DNA of 64,000 bases, from contig DBTM01000078.1 in the NCBI GenBank assembly GCA_002307055.1, positions 46,549 through 110,548 on the forward strand. Reading direction: 5' to 3'. The first letter of the stretch is position 1, and each line of letters opens with the position of its first letter. This document shows, piece by piece, positions 18,495 to 27,305 of the stretch. Position numbers and translations under genes: made by a program. A model generated the notes under the pieces. It was not told the DNA's origin, made no database searches, and saw nothing but the letters and a program-made list of their open reading frames with translations. Source of the DNA: Clostridiales bacterium UBA1316. GTDB lineage: Bacteria; Bacillota; Clostridia; Oscillospirales; Oscillospiraceae.

Positions 18495-18903
18495 GCCTTT
18501 GCGGGAGGACAGCCCGTACAACCGCGGCGGAGCCGACGCTTCGGGAAGCCTGGGCGGTGGCGGATGCGTATATTGAGGCGGTGCCGATTACCTGCAGACA
18601 TCCAGCGGCACCGAGCTGCACAGACATACCGCGGGGCGGGTACCGGTCTCGGTGGTAAACGGGATTATCACGCCGGTTCCGGCGAACACCATCCTCGATA
18701 ACGCTCTGGCGGACACAATTGACGCGGCCCGCGCTTTGCTGGCCGATCCCAACTGGGCCAAAGCCGTCACCGAAGAAGCGGATTACATCCATTGCCGCGG
18801 CTGCAAGTTCTGCTTCTGGAGCCCTTTCATGCCGCACAAATACCCCGCCGTCGCCCGGCGCAAACAAACAGACCCCGACTGCATCGACTTCAACAATAAA
18901 TAA
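18495..18903 (+). pseudogene. Degenerate Old-Yellow-Enzyme oxidoreductase, C-terminal remnant
   Basis: Two frames carry pieces of the same family. About 18532-18585 reads LREAWAVADAYIEAV; then, after a frameshift (an in-frame TGA at 18574 blocks a common frame), 18586-18903 reads DYLQTSSGTELH, VPVSVVNGIITP, ALADTIDAARALLADPNWAKAV and a Cys-rich end (IHCRGCKFCFW). This is the barrel C-terminus of NADH:flavin oxidoreductases (DxIxVSSGT ... PVxxVGGI ... GRALLADPxW ... CxxC). The N-terminal two thirds are missing. It lies directly behind the second esterase, so an esterase-reductase pair probably existed here. Confidence 0.65.
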
Positions 18904-18906
18904 CGC

Positions 18907-18938
18907 AACGGAAACCAGCCTTCGGGCTGGCTTCCGTT
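18907..18938 (+). terminator. Strong hairpin with TTCG tetraloop
   Basis: AACGGAAACCAGCC-TTCG-GGCTGGCTTCCGTT: a 14-bp stem with one A/C mismatch and a stable UUCG loop, placed right after the relic gene. Only a weak T-tract follows. Confidence 0.65.
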
Positions 18939-19039
18939 ACAAGTTAAAGTAGACAGACCGATGTTTGCTGCCGCTGCCGTAGCTGCCGTATATGCGTGGT
19001 AATATATGAATTAAATGACATATACTGTATAGCTTCTTT

Positions 19040-19068
19040 TTGACAACTACTATTGAATAGTATATATT
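19040..19068 (+). promoter_or_regulatory. Promoter with palindromic operator of the toxin-antitoxin relic
   Basis: A near-consensus promoter: TTGACA (19040-19045), 17-bp spacer, TATATT (19063-19068). The spacer contains a perfect 15-bp palindrome TACTATTGAATAGTA (19048-19062), placed as an autoregulatory HigA operator would be. The coding frames it drives are broken (see 19090 and 19423). Confidence 0.75.
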
Positions 19069-19089
19069 GATAGCAGGGAGATATATCAG

Positions 19090-19418
19090 GTGGAGAGAGA
19101 ATTTATATACACCAATACTTTCATACGGAGTTGGAAAGCTGCGGGCGTGACTGATAATGATTTAGAACGGCTTGAAAAGTATTCTTCTGAAGTATCCTAA
19201 AACCGGCGATGTTATACTCGATCTGTCGGGCGCTCGGAAGATGCGATTTGCCTATGAACATCGTGGTAAGTCCGGCAGAATGCGCGTTATATATTGATGT
19301 TCTCATAAAGCAGCGCATCTATTGCCTTCTTGCTTATCCGAAGAATGTTCAGACCGATCTTACCGAGAAACAGAAAAAGATGATTAGAAACCTGATAGCT
19401 GGCTTAAGGGAGGAATAA
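19090..19418 (+). pseudogene. Broken RelE/HigB-type toxin
   Basis: From a GTG at 19090 (GGGAG nine bases upstream) the frame reads VEREFIYTNTFIRSWKAAG...ERLEK and then stops. The next frame continues with ILLKYPKTGDVI, LSGARKMRFAYEHRGKSGRMRVIY, and a third frame ends IDVLIKQRIYCLLAYPKNVQTDLT...LIAGLREE. Joined, this is a full RelE/HigB-type mRNA interferase of about 110 residues (KxPxxGDVI; GxRKxRxAxxGRGKSGxxRVIY; LLAYxKNxQxDLT). Two frameshifts (near 19180, and a 2-base loss near 19295) kill it. It sits directly before the antitoxin relic, toxin first as in HigBA. Confidence 0.75.
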
Positions 19419-19422
19419 GTTT

Positions 19423-19740
19423 ATGGACTATTTTAATGAGCTTGTACAGAGCCTTGAGAAAGCTAACGCGTATAAAAACGGCGATGCCTCTAAGGCGAGG
19501 CGGCGCACGGTTGTTGCGCTTACTGCGCCTGTGTATCAAGCGCAGGATATAGCGCGCTTGCGCCTGAAGCTGCAATTGTCCCAGAGAGGGCTAGCCAGCG
19601 TTCTGGGAGTTTCGGGACGTACGGTTGAGGCGTGGTAGCCGGAAGCCGGACGCAACATACCAAGCAAGACAGCCTGCCATTTGCTTTATCTGATCGATAA
19701 AGACAATAGCATACTCAACAGGCTCATAACAAAAGCGTAA
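19423..19740 (+). pseudogene. HigA-type antitoxin with in-frame amber codon
   Basis: A 106-codon frame that begins MDYFNELVQSLEKANAYKNG and carries an HTH_3 domain (IARLRLKLQLSQRGLASVLGVSGRTVEAW). The expected continuation WExGxNxPS...LLYLID is present (EAGRNIPSKTACHLLYLIDKD...LITKA) but is preceded by TAG-CCG, an amber codon and an extra Pro. The truncated product of 71 residues keeps most of the helix-turn-helix. GGAGGAATAAGTTT precedes the start and overlaps the toxin stop, the usual coupling. Confidence 0.7.
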
Positions 19741-19750
19741 AAATAAAACG

Positions 19751-19785
19751 AAAAAGCTGCAGCCCTGGCGGATTGCAGCTTTTTT
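19751..19785 (+). terminator. Intrinsic terminator after the antitoxin relic
   Basis: Stem AAAAAGCTGCA / TGCAGCTTTTT with a 12-base loop and a T run, 10 bp after the antitoxin stop. It also serves as a terminator for the minus-strand gene ending at 19821. Confidence 0.85.
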
Positions 19786-19820
19786 ATTCTGCTGTTTATG
19801 AGTATGAGACGGGGGCGGGA

Positions 19821-20231
19821 TCAGTCATCAGTTGCTTCGGTATATGCTTGCGTAATATTTTCTGCGGTATCCTGAACGTCTTGTGCGATTTTATCGCTGC
19901 CGCAGCAGAATTCCCTTTTTACAGCGGCTGCTTTATCCTCAGCGGCTTCAACGGCGCTGCAGACATGATCCGCGGCGTGAGCGGCTGATACTTTTATTGA
20001 ATCTGTATACTTTATAACGATATTTTTTAGGTCGTCAACCGTGTCAATCGCTCTGTTTTTCATTTTTGACCGAAGCTCTTTTCCGGATTTTGAATGCAGA
20101 AAAACGCCTGTCGCGACGCAGACGCCTGCAATGGTCGCGATACACATTCCAGCAGCCATATAATGCGCAGTGTTGATTTTTTTTCTTTTAGGCGTGCTGA
20201 AGCTGTCCAGTAAATTATTAATATACATCAT
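19821..20231 (-). CDS. YtxH-like single-pass membrane protein
   Basis: 136 residues. One membrane segment at about residues 22-45 (YMAAGMCIATIAGVCVATGVFL) is followed by SKSGKELRSKMKNRAIDTVDDLKN, the pattern of YtxH/gas-vesicle-GvpP-like small proteins, and then a charged helical tail with Ala/Glu/Asp-rich repeats. Homologues are linked to stress or envelope functions but have no firm role. Start at 20231 because GGAGA precedes it; the frame extends seven codons upstream. It is a single-gene unit between the toxin-antitoxin relic and the glycogen operon. Confidence 0.6.
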   Translation of the reverse strand: MMYINNLLDSFSTPKRKKINTAHYMAAGMCIATIAGVCVATGVFLHSKSGKELRSKMKNRAIDTVDDLKNIVIKYTDSIKVSAAHAADHVCSAVEAAEDKAAAVKREFCCGSDKIAQDVQDTAENITQAYTEATDD

Positions 20232-20321
20232 AAAATCTCCTCGTATTACCAATCGGTATTGATAGTTTCTGTACCCTGCGGTTTAATATACAGTTTATTC
20301 ACGCTTTTCTGTGTTCATGCT

Positions 20322-23300
20322 TTATAGTCTGCGGTTTTCCTTGCATAATTCGCGGAGCTTTGCTGAGAGCGCGCCGGTTATTTGCGCGCGCTGTGCCTGC
20401 CATTGCCAGTTGCCGCCGACGATACCGGGTGTGTTCATGCGCGCTTCATCGCCGAGCAGCAGCAGATCCTGTAAAGGCGTTATTACCCAGGGGGCGTTCG
20501 TGGCATAGAGCTTTTCAATGATTTCCCCGGCGGCCGTCACGGGGTTTTGATCGGGGCACGTATCGGCGCACCAGCCGACGAGGGTCTGATTGTCGTGCGT
20601 GCCGCTGTAGAAGACGCGGCGCGCCGCGTCCTCCGGCGCCGCGTTTTGCATTTCCTCGGCGCAAAACTGCCAGACATTCATCCCGGGCAGCCCTGTGAGT
20701 TTGAGCAAATTACGAACACCCGCGTCCAATACCCCTAAATCCTCCGCGATGAACGGAAGGCTGCCCAGACGCGCTCGCATTTCCTTGAAAAAATCGATTC
20801 CGGCACCGCTGAGCCAGCAGCCGTCAACCGGCTGCGTCCCCTGCTGTATTGCGAAATAGGCTGAAAAGGAACGGAAATGATCAATACGGATTATATCATA
20901 GTTGAGCATGGCGCGGCGCAGCCTGTTCTCCCAGAACTGATAGACGCCTTCTTTGGCGCTGTCCCAGGCGTAGAGCGGATTGCCCCAATCCTGGCCCCGC
21001 AGGCTGAAGTAGTCCGGCGGTACACCGGCGTGCAAAGCGGCGCAGCCGGTTTCGTCGAGCCGGAAAAGCCCCTGATGCGCCCAGACATCGGCACTGTCGG
21101 GCGCGGTATAAACGGGGATATCGCCGATAATCGTGATACCGTGGCTATTGGCATATTTTTTGACCGACTGCCAGTTCAGCTGCCAGCGGTATTGCTCCTG
21201 CTTGTGGCTCCATATAGAACCGCTGTGAAGCGCCAGGAGCGCTTCTATATCGCACCGCCTTTTTTCGCCTTCCGGCCACTCCTGCCACGGTTTGCCGCCG
21301 TTTGCCGCTTTGAGGGACAGATACAGGGCGTAATCCTCAAGCCAATAGGCGTTCTCGGCACAGAAACGGCGGAAGTCCTCGTTATTGATCGCTGCAGCAC
21401 TGTCTGAGATATAAGAACCAAGAGCAAAGACGGACGGGGTGAAAAACGGGGAATTGCCCTTGCCGCGGGGATTCAGCGGCAGCAGCTGCCACAGCTTCTG
21501 GCCGCTGTCCGCGAGAAAATCGATGAACTGATATATCTCCTGAAGTGACGCCGTGTCGGTTTGTGCCGTGGGAATTGAACTGATATGGCAGAGAACACCG
21601 GCGGCCCTGGTGAGCTCGGCGGTTACAGGCGGCTCGGGCTGCAGGAAGAGAACTCTGGCGGTCAGCGGCGGCATTGTGAATGTCAGGCAGCCGCCCGCGG
21701 GGTGAAGCTCTTCTGATTGAAGCAGGTCCAGAATGTATGCGCCGCCAGTCTGAAGCGTGACGGTTTCCCACTCAAAAACGCCACGGTTTACAAGGACGAG
21801 AAGCTCTTCCTCGGCAGTCCGCCGCCTGACGGAGAGGACATGCTCGGTGAGTCCCTGCGGGAGAAAATCACCGCAGAGAAAAGGCTTATACTGAAGCCGG
21901 AGCATGGCCAGGGTACGATAATGTTCTAAAAGCTCGGCATCCTCGGCGCCCCAGGGATACGGCGCGCGGTTGTAAGGGTCCTCATAGCCCTGGACGCCCG
22001 CTTCGTCGCCGTAATAAATACACGGGACGCCGGACACGGCGAACTGCAGGAGGGAGAGGAGCTTGAGACGCTGCTTTGCCAGAGCGTATTGCGCGTCGGA
22101 GAGCTTGAAATATTCTTTTTGCAGGTCAGTTAAAGCCTCCGGGGCGTCCCCCAGCAGCGTGATGGCCCGGACCCGGTCATGACTGCCGATGAGGTTGAGC
22201 GCCATGGCGCTGCTGTCGGGCGGGTAATTCTCTTTGAGGCTCATCAGGCGGTCCGCCAAGGCGAAGGCGGAGCACTTGCCGAGCATATAGTCCATTCCGG
22301 CCAGACGAAACGGATAGTTGGTGACCGACTGCAGCCCACTGCCTAAGAGATATCTCCGGCGCGAACCGTAGCTGATTTTGCTGCTGGCATCCTCCCAGAC
22401 CTCACCGAGCAGAATGCTGTCGGGGCGCTGCGCGGTCATTGCGCTCCGAATGCCCTGAATAAACGCATCCGGCAGCTCATCGGCGACGTCAAGCCGCCAA
22501 CCGCGGGCACCGAGCCTCAGCCAGCGGCGAATCACACTATCGGCACCGCCGAAGATAAATTCACCGTAAGCGGCATTTTGCTTATCGGCCTTCGGCAGAT
22601 CGTCGACACCCCACCAGCTGTCGTATTGCTCGGGAAAGCGGTCAAAGTGATACCAATCAAAAAAGGGGGACGACGCCCCCTGAAAGGCGCCTGAGCCCGG
22701 ATAATTACCGTATTTGTTGAAATAGATGCTGTCGGCGCCCGTATGGCTGAAAACACCGTCTAATATGAGGCCGATGCCGAATTCTTCGGCGGCCTGGACA
22801 AGCGCGGAAAAGCTTTGGCTGTCACCGAAGCCGGGGTCTATTTTCGTATAGTCGGCTGTATCATATTTATGATTGCTGGCGGCTTCGAAAATCGGATTGA
22901 GGTAAATGGCGCTGACACCAAGGCTTTTCAGATACAGGAGCTTTTCGCGGATGCCTTCAAGCGTCCCGCCGAAAAAGGGCCAGCGGGTGACCGCGCCCTG
23001 TTCGTTCTTTGTATAAAAGGGTGTGTCAAGCCAGTTCTCCTGAAAAACACGGGTCGGCCCGCGCCAGCTCCCGGGACGGCGGCTATTACTCCGGCGCGTT
23101 TCCCAATCACGCCCGCGATGGAAGCGGTCGGGGAATATCTGATAGACAATGGCGTTTTTATACCATTCGGGCGCGCTGCTTTTTTCATAAACGGTAATCT
23201 GATACGGGGGCGGTTCACTGCCAGAGAGCTGACCGGAGCCGCCGAAGCCCCCGGGATTATTACCGTAATATTGGAGTGGACCGCGTCCGTCCCGAAGCGC

Positions 23301-23549
23301 GAAGAAATACCAAAGCAGCGTGCCTTGCGCGGGCGTTTGAATTGTCACGGAAAAGTGATCAGGGCCGCCGTCGGAGGGCAGCATCGGAATTGTTTGGGCA
23401 GCCTGCCCTTCCTGCTTCAATATAAGAGCGCAGGAGACTGTATCCGACGAGGCGGTGACATCAAGGGTCAGCGTCACCGTTTCACCGGCGGATACGGCTC
23501 CGAACGGCTGCCGATATTGGGGCGCGTGGGAATTGTGGTAAGCATTCAT
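20322..23549 (-). CDS. Fused GH13 (neopullulanase/cyclomaltodextrinase-like) and GH77 4-alpha-glucanotransferase
   Basis: 1075 residues. Residues 1-120 form an N-terminal beta-sandwich. About 130-600 is a GH13 amylase of the cyclomaltodextrinase/neopullulanase kind (AIVYQIFPDRF; GVSAIYLNPIFEAASNHKYDTADY; nucleophile Asp in GWRLDVADEL; acid/base Glu in LLGEVWEDAS; IGSHDRVR). About 630-1075 is a GH77 MalQ domain (QLLPLNPRGKGNSPFFTPS; IGDIPVYTA; nucleophile Asp in IIRIDHFRSF; acid/base Glu in PFIAEDLGV; YSGTHDNQTLVGW). Together they can cut and rearrange alpha-1,4-glucan. The start ATG at 23549 overlaps the glgA stop (ATGA). It is the last gene of the glycogen operon and probably handles glycogen debranching and maltodextrins. 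Confidence 0.9.
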   Translation of the reverse strand: MNAYHNSHAPQYRQPFGAVSAGETVTLTLDVTASSDTVSCALILKQEGQAAQTIPMLPSDGGPDHFSVTIQTPAQGTLLWYFFALRDGRGPLQYYGNNPGGFGGSGQLSGSEPPPYQITVYEKSSAPEWYKNAIVYQIFPDRFHRGRDWETRRSNSRRPGSWRGPTRVFQENWLDTPFYTKNEQGAVTRWPFFGGTLEGIREKLLYLKSLGVSAIYLNPIFEAASNHKYDTADYTKIDPGFGDSQSFSALVQAAEEFGIGLILDGVFSHTGADSIYFNKYGNYPGSGAFQGASSPFFDWYHFDRFPEQYDSWWGVDDLPKADKQNAAYGEFIFGGADSVIRRWLRLGARGWRLDVADELPDAFIQGIRSAMTAQRPDSILLGEVWEDASSKISYGSRRRYLLGSGLQSVTNYPFRLAGMDYMLGKCSAFALADRLMSLKENYPPDSSAMALNLIGSHDRVRAITLLGDAPEALTDLQKEYFKLSDAQYALAKQRLKLLSLLQFAVSGVPCIYYGDEAGVQGYEDPYNRAPYPWGAEDAELLEHYRTLAMLRLQYKPFLCGDFLPQGLTEHVLSVRRRTAEEELLVLVNRGVFEWETVTLQTGGAYILDLLQSEELHPAGGCLTFTMPPLTARVLFLQPEPPVTAELTRAAGVLCHISSIPTAQTDTASLQEIYQFIDFLADSGQKLWQLLPLNPRGKGNSPFFTPSVFALGSYISDSAAAINNEDFRRFCAENAYWLEDYALYLSLKAANGGKPWQEWPEGEKRRCDIEALLALHSGSIWSHKQEQYRWQLNWQSVKKYANSHGITIIGDIPVYTAPDSADVWAHQGLFRLDETGCAALHAGVPPDYFSLRGQDWGNPLYAWDSAKEGVYQFWENRLRRAMLNYDIIRIDHFRSFSAYFAIQQGTQPVDGCWLSGAGIDFFKEMRARLGSLPFIAEDLGVLDAGVRNLLKLTGLPGMNVWQFCAEEMQNAAPEDAARRVFYSGTHDNQTLVGWCADTCPDQNPVTAAGEIIEKLYATNAPWVITPLQDLLLLGDEARMNTPGIVGGNWQWQAQRAQITGALSAKLRELCKENRRL

Positions 23550-24991
23550 AATAAACCCTGATACAGTGTCATGTATTTTTTTGCCGACGCGTTCCAGGAG
23601 AAATCCTCCGCCATGGCGCGCTTGGCCATCGTGTTCCACGCGGCTCGGTTGGAGGAATAGAGGTGAACCGCCGCACGGATGGTATCGAGCAATTCGCTGG
23701 CGGCAAAATTGTGAAAGCTGAAGCCGTTGCCCTCTCCGGTGTGTTGGTTGTAAGGCTTGACGCTGTCTCTTAAGCCGCCGGTTTCCCGGACAATCGGGAG
23801 CGTACCGAAGCGCATGGCGATCATCTGCGTTAAGCCGCAGGGCTCAAACAGTGACGGAATCAGAAGCATATCCGCGCCGGCGTAGAATTTTTGAGAGAAG
23901 CCTTCATCAAAGACAAAACGTGCCGCGAATCTGCCCGGATACCGCTGCGCGAAATAACCGAATGCCTCCTCGTATTTCTTGTCGCCGACGCCCAGAACGG
24001 CAAGCTGCAGCGGCTCCGTCATCAGGGCTTCAAGAATCTGAAGGAGGAGCGTTAGCCCCTTTTGCTCCGTCAGGCGGCTGACAAGCACGAGAAGGGGGAT
24101 ATCCGGCTGAGCCTCAAGGCCCAGCTCCGCTTGCAGGTACGTTTTGTTCTCCAACTTCTTCTCATACGAATCGGCGTCATAGCTTTGACAAATATGCGTA
24201 TCCGCCGCGGGATTGTATTTGGTACTGTCGATGCCGTTGAGGATGCCGGACAGAATATTGCGCCGCCGGGTCAGGATATCCTGGGCCCGCTCGCCGTAAA
24301 ATTCCGTACATATTTCATCGGCGTACGTCGGACTGACGGTTGTGATCCGGTCGCTGTAGTTCAGCGCGCCGCGGAGGTAATTGATCGTGTCAAACTGCGT
24401 GAGCTGCCGGACGGCGTCGGGATAAGCTTGCAGACCAAGCACCTCGGCGATATAAGAAAGGGGAAAAATGCCCTGAAATTTCAGATTGTGAATCGTAAAA
24501 ACGGTCTTAATATCGCGGTATTGCGCCTCGGTGTTAAACAGCTCCCTGAGATAAACCGGCACAAGAGACGCGTGCCAATCGTGACAATGGAGGATTTGAG
24601 GGAAAAAATCAGGCAGATACGGGAGGCACGCCAATACAGCCATTGAGAAAAACGCAATCCGCTCGCCGTCATCGTCGTAGCCGTACAGCCGGTCGCGTTT
24701 GAAATAATACTCATTGTCAACGAAATAATAGGTGACGTTTTGATGGGTGAGCGTTTCAATCCCGCAGTACTGATTGCGCCATGAGAGGTTGACGCGAAAA
24801 TCAGCGACAGGACACATAGCGTCCTGATACGCCTGCGCGATGGTTTTAAATTTCGGCAGGATGACGCGGGTATCGCAGCCGGCCGTATTCAGGGCGGCCG
24901 GCAGGCTGCCGCAGACGTCGCCGAGTCCGCCTGTTTTCGCAAACGGGTCGGCCTCAAAGGCGGCGAATAATATTTTCGGGTTATCGTTCAT
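23546..24991 (-). CDS. glgA: Glycogen synthase (GT5, ADP-glucose)
   Basis: 481 residues. The ADP-glucose-binding KTGGLGDV motif lies at about residue 19, CHDWHASLVPVYLR at about 138, and the C-terminal GT-B half has VSRLTEQKGLTLLL and the IPSLFEPCGLTQMIAMRFG loop with a catalytic Glu. It extends alpha-1,4-glucan from ADP-glucose made by GlgC/GlgD. GGAGA precedes the ATG. It sits 24 bp after glgD and shares an ATGA overlap with the downstream GH13-GH77 gene. Confidence 0.96.
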   Translation of the reverse strand: MNDNPKILFAAFEADPFAKTGGLGDVCGSLPAALNTAGCDTRVILPKFKTIAQAYQDAMCPVADFRVNLSWRNQYCGIETLTHQNVTYYFVDNEYYFKRDRLYGYDDDGERIAFFSMAVLACLPYLPDFFPQILHCHDWHASLVPVYLRELFNTEAQYRDIKTVFTIHNLKFQGIFPLSYIAEVLGLQAYPDAVRQLTQFDTINYLRGALNYSDRITTVSPTYADEICTEFYGERAQDILTRRRNILSGILNGIDSTKYNPAADTHICQSYDADSYEKKLENKTYLQAELGLEAQPDIPLLVLVSRLTEQKGLTLLLQILEALMTEPLQLAVLGVGDKKYEEAFGYFAQRYPGRFAARFVFDEGFSQKFYAGADMLLIPSLFEPCGLTQMIAMRFGTLPIVRETGGLRDSVKPYNQHTGEGNGFSFHNFAASELLDTIRAAVHLYSSNRAAWNTMAKRAMAEDFSWNASAKKYMTLYQGLL

Positions 24992-25015
24992 GAAAATCTC
25001 CGTACGTCAAATTTG

Positions 25016-26119
25016 TCAGACGTCCTGACCTTTTCCGACAAGGATCGGATCGTTGGTGTTGCCGAAGAGCTTGACGCCTTCACGGATGACGGCGTATTTA
25101 TCGCTGATTACATTTTCAAGAGTTGAATTTTTTCGAATGACGGTATTCTGCATAATGACGCAATTCCTGACAACCGCCCCCGGCTCCACGGTGACGCCTC
25201 TGAAAATGATGCTGTTTTCAACAGTTCCTTTAATGATGCAGCCGGATGAGACAATGGAATTTTTGACATACGCGGTCAGCCAGTATTTCGCCGGAGGGCT
25301 GTCCTGAATCTTTGTGATAATGGGCCTGTCCTGCTGGAAAAGCTCCTGGGCAACCTCGGGATTAAGCAGGTCCTGATTGCATTTCATATAGCTTTTGATG
25401 CTGTCGGCATTGCCCATATAACCGGTAAACGCATAACCGAATACGTCAAGATGATCCAGATTTTCGATGATGATTTCCGTGAGGTCAAGATAGCTGGTCG
25501 TTTCATACCACCCGATGCATTTCAGAAGAAGATCGCGGTTGATGATAAAGGCATCCAGGAAGCAGTTTGCTTCACCGTCTTTTACCTCATCGGCGGTTTT
25601 GACTCTCGAGGTCGCGTCAATCGTGAGATACAGCTCCTTCGATTCGGGACTGACAGCCGTTTTTTTATAGATCATCGTAATCTGGGCATTGCTGGCGACA
25701 TGCGCCTCGGCAACGGCACGGAAATCGATGTTAAATATCTTATTACAGGCGGATATGACCACGAGCTCCGATTGGCCGCGGTCAAGAAAAGCACGGTTCT
25801 GGATGATATCGCGCAGCAAAAACTTACCTGGAACGTTTTTGAGGCCATATATAGAACCCGGCAGTATAAACATCCCGCCGACTTTACGATTCAGAGACCA
25901 CTCTTTGCCGACGCCCACATGGTCCATGATGGAGCGGTACATATAAGGCGTAATCAAGCCGACGGTGAAAATACCGGAATTGACCATGTTTGACAGGGGG
26001 AAATCCACAAACCGATAGCGCCCGCCGAAGGGGAGCGACGCGACCGGCCGGTCCTTGGTCAGCTGCGCAAAGGAATCATTCGAGTAATTTGCCGCAATAA
26101 GGCCCATCATTCTTTTCAT
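25016..26119 (-). CDS. glgD: ADP-glucose pyrophosphorylase regulatory-type subunit GlgD
   Basis: 367 residues with the nucleotidyltransferase fold, beginning MKRMMGLIAANYSN rather than the GlgC loop LAGGQGSRL, so the catalytic phosphate-binding loop is missing as in all GlgD proteins. SLPFGGRYRFVDFPLSNMVNSG and the C-terminal left-handed helix are kept. In Firmicutes GlgC and GlgD form a hetero-oligomer that makes ADP-glucose. The gene begins 6 bp after glgC. Confidence 0.95.
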   Translation of the reverse strand: MKRMMGLIAANYSNDSFAQLTKDRPVASLPFGGRYRFVDFPLSNMVNSGIFTVGLITPYMYRSIMDHVGVGKEWSLNRKVGGMFILPGSIYGLKNVPGKFLLRDIIQNRAFLDRGQSELVVISACNKIFNIDFRAVAEAHVASNAQITMIYKKTAVSPESKELYLTIDATSRVKTADEVKDGEANCFLDAFIINRDLLLKCIGWYETTSYLDLTEIIIENLDHLDVFGYAFTGYMGNADSIKSYMKCNQDLLNPEVAQELFQQDRPIITKIQDSPPAKYWLTAYVKNSIVSSGCIIKGTVENSIIFRGVTVEPGAVVRNCVIMQNTVIRKNSTLENVISDKYAVIREGVKLFGNTNDPILVGKGQDV

Positions 26120-26125
26120 TCTCCG

Positions 26126-27274
26126 TCAGCCTCCGATCGTACTGTAGCGTTCGTCGTCACCGATGACGGCGATTCTGTTTTTTGAATTATCGCCGCAGAA
26201 GCAGGCGCCTTTTTCGATGACGGCGCCCTCACCGACGATGGCTTTAATGACTCTGGCTCCGTCCTCGACGACGGCACCGGGCAGCAAGATAGATTCGTCC
26301 ACGTAGGCACCCTCGCCGACAACGACATCAAAGCTGAGGATGGAGTTTTTAACCTCGCCCATAATGGTGCAGCCGTTGCAGACAAGACTGCGTTTTACAA
26401 TACCGTTTTTGCCGATATAATGAGGCGGGAAGATGTTTGAGTTTGAGAAAATCCGCAGCTCTCTGTCAAAAATGTTGAAAGCGGGTTCTTCATCCAGCAG
26501 GCCCATCTGCGCGTCGTAATAGCTGTCGATGGTGCCGACATCCTGCCAATAGCCCGAAAACCTGTAGGCAAAAATATCTCTTCGCTGCCGCAGCATATTC
26601 GGGATGATGTTTTTGCCGAAATCCTTCTCCGAGCGGTCGTCGTCATGATCCTTCAGCAGGACCTCCCGCAGAACGTGCCATTTAAAAAGATAAATACCCA
26701 TGGAGGCAAGATTGCTTTCGGGATGATCCGGTTTTTCGGCAAATTCCGTGATGCGCATGTCGCCGTCAACATTCATCACGCCGAAACGGCCGGCTTTTTC
26801 CCAGGGAACCTCTATCACGGAGATCGTCAGATCGGCCCCGCTCTTTTTGTGAAAGGCCAGCATCCCGCTGTAGTCCATTTTATAGAGATGATCGCCGGAT
26901 AAAATGAGGACATACTCCGGGTCGTAGCTGTCGATAAAATCGATATTGTGAAAGATGGCGTCAGCCGTCCCCCGGTACCACTGGCCGCCGGTCTCGGTAT
27001 AAATGGGGGCGAGGAGATGAACGCCGCCGTTGGATAAATCGAGATCCCAGGCCTCGCCTGTTCCGATATAGGCGTTTAAAATGAGCGGCTTGTACTGGGT
27101 CAAAATGCCCACGGTGTCAATACCGGAATTGACGCAGTTACTCAGGCTGAAATCGATAATTCTGTACTTTCCGCCGAAGACGACGGCCGGTTTGGCTTTT
27201 TTCTTCGTGAGCACACCGAGTCTGCTCCCCTGACCGCCGGCCAGCAGCATGGCCAGGCATTCTTTTTTTCGCAT
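26126..27274 (-). CDS. glgC: Glucose-1-phosphate adenylyltransferase catalytic subunit
   Basis: 382 residues. N-terminal MLLAGGQGSRLGVLTKKKAKPAV with the catalytic loop, KYRIIDFSLSNCVNSGI, the LILSGDHLYKMDY catalytic Asp region, IPWEKA-like VIEVPWEKAGRFGVM, FAEKP, and a C-terminal left-handed beta-helix. It makes ADP-glucose from glucose-1-phosphate and ATP, the committed step to glycogen. The start at 27274 is chosen for GGGAGG eight bases upstream; a longer open frame upstream overlaps glgP. Confidence 0.96.
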   Translation of the reverse strand: MRKKECLAMLLAGGQGSRLGVLTKKKAKPAVVFGGKYRIIDFSLSNCVNSGIDTVGILTQYKPLILNAYIGTGEAWDLDLSNGGVHLLAPIYTETGGQWYRGTADAIFHNIDFIDSYDPEYVLILSGDHLYKMDYSGMLAFHKKSGADLTISVIEVPWEKAGRFGVMNVDGDMRITEFAEKPDHPESNLASMGIYLFKWHVLREVLLKDHDDDRSEKDFGKNIIPNMLRQRRDIFAYRFSGYWQDVGTIDSYYDAQMGLLDEEPAFNIFDRELRIFSNSNIFPPHYIGKNGIVKRSLVCNGCTIMGEVKNSILSFDVVVGEGAYVDESILLPGAVVEDGARVIKAIVGEGAVIEKGACFCGDNSKNRIAVIGDDERYSTIGG

Positions 27275-27305
27275 ATGCGTTGCCTCCCTGAACTGATTCA
27301 ACAGC

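Noticed and set aside
19636..19638. In-frame TAG in the antitoxin as a recoded amino acid (pyrrolysine-like)
   Set aside because: The position corresponds to no conserved residue, an extra proline follows, and the toxin beside it also carries disabling mutations, so decay is simpler.
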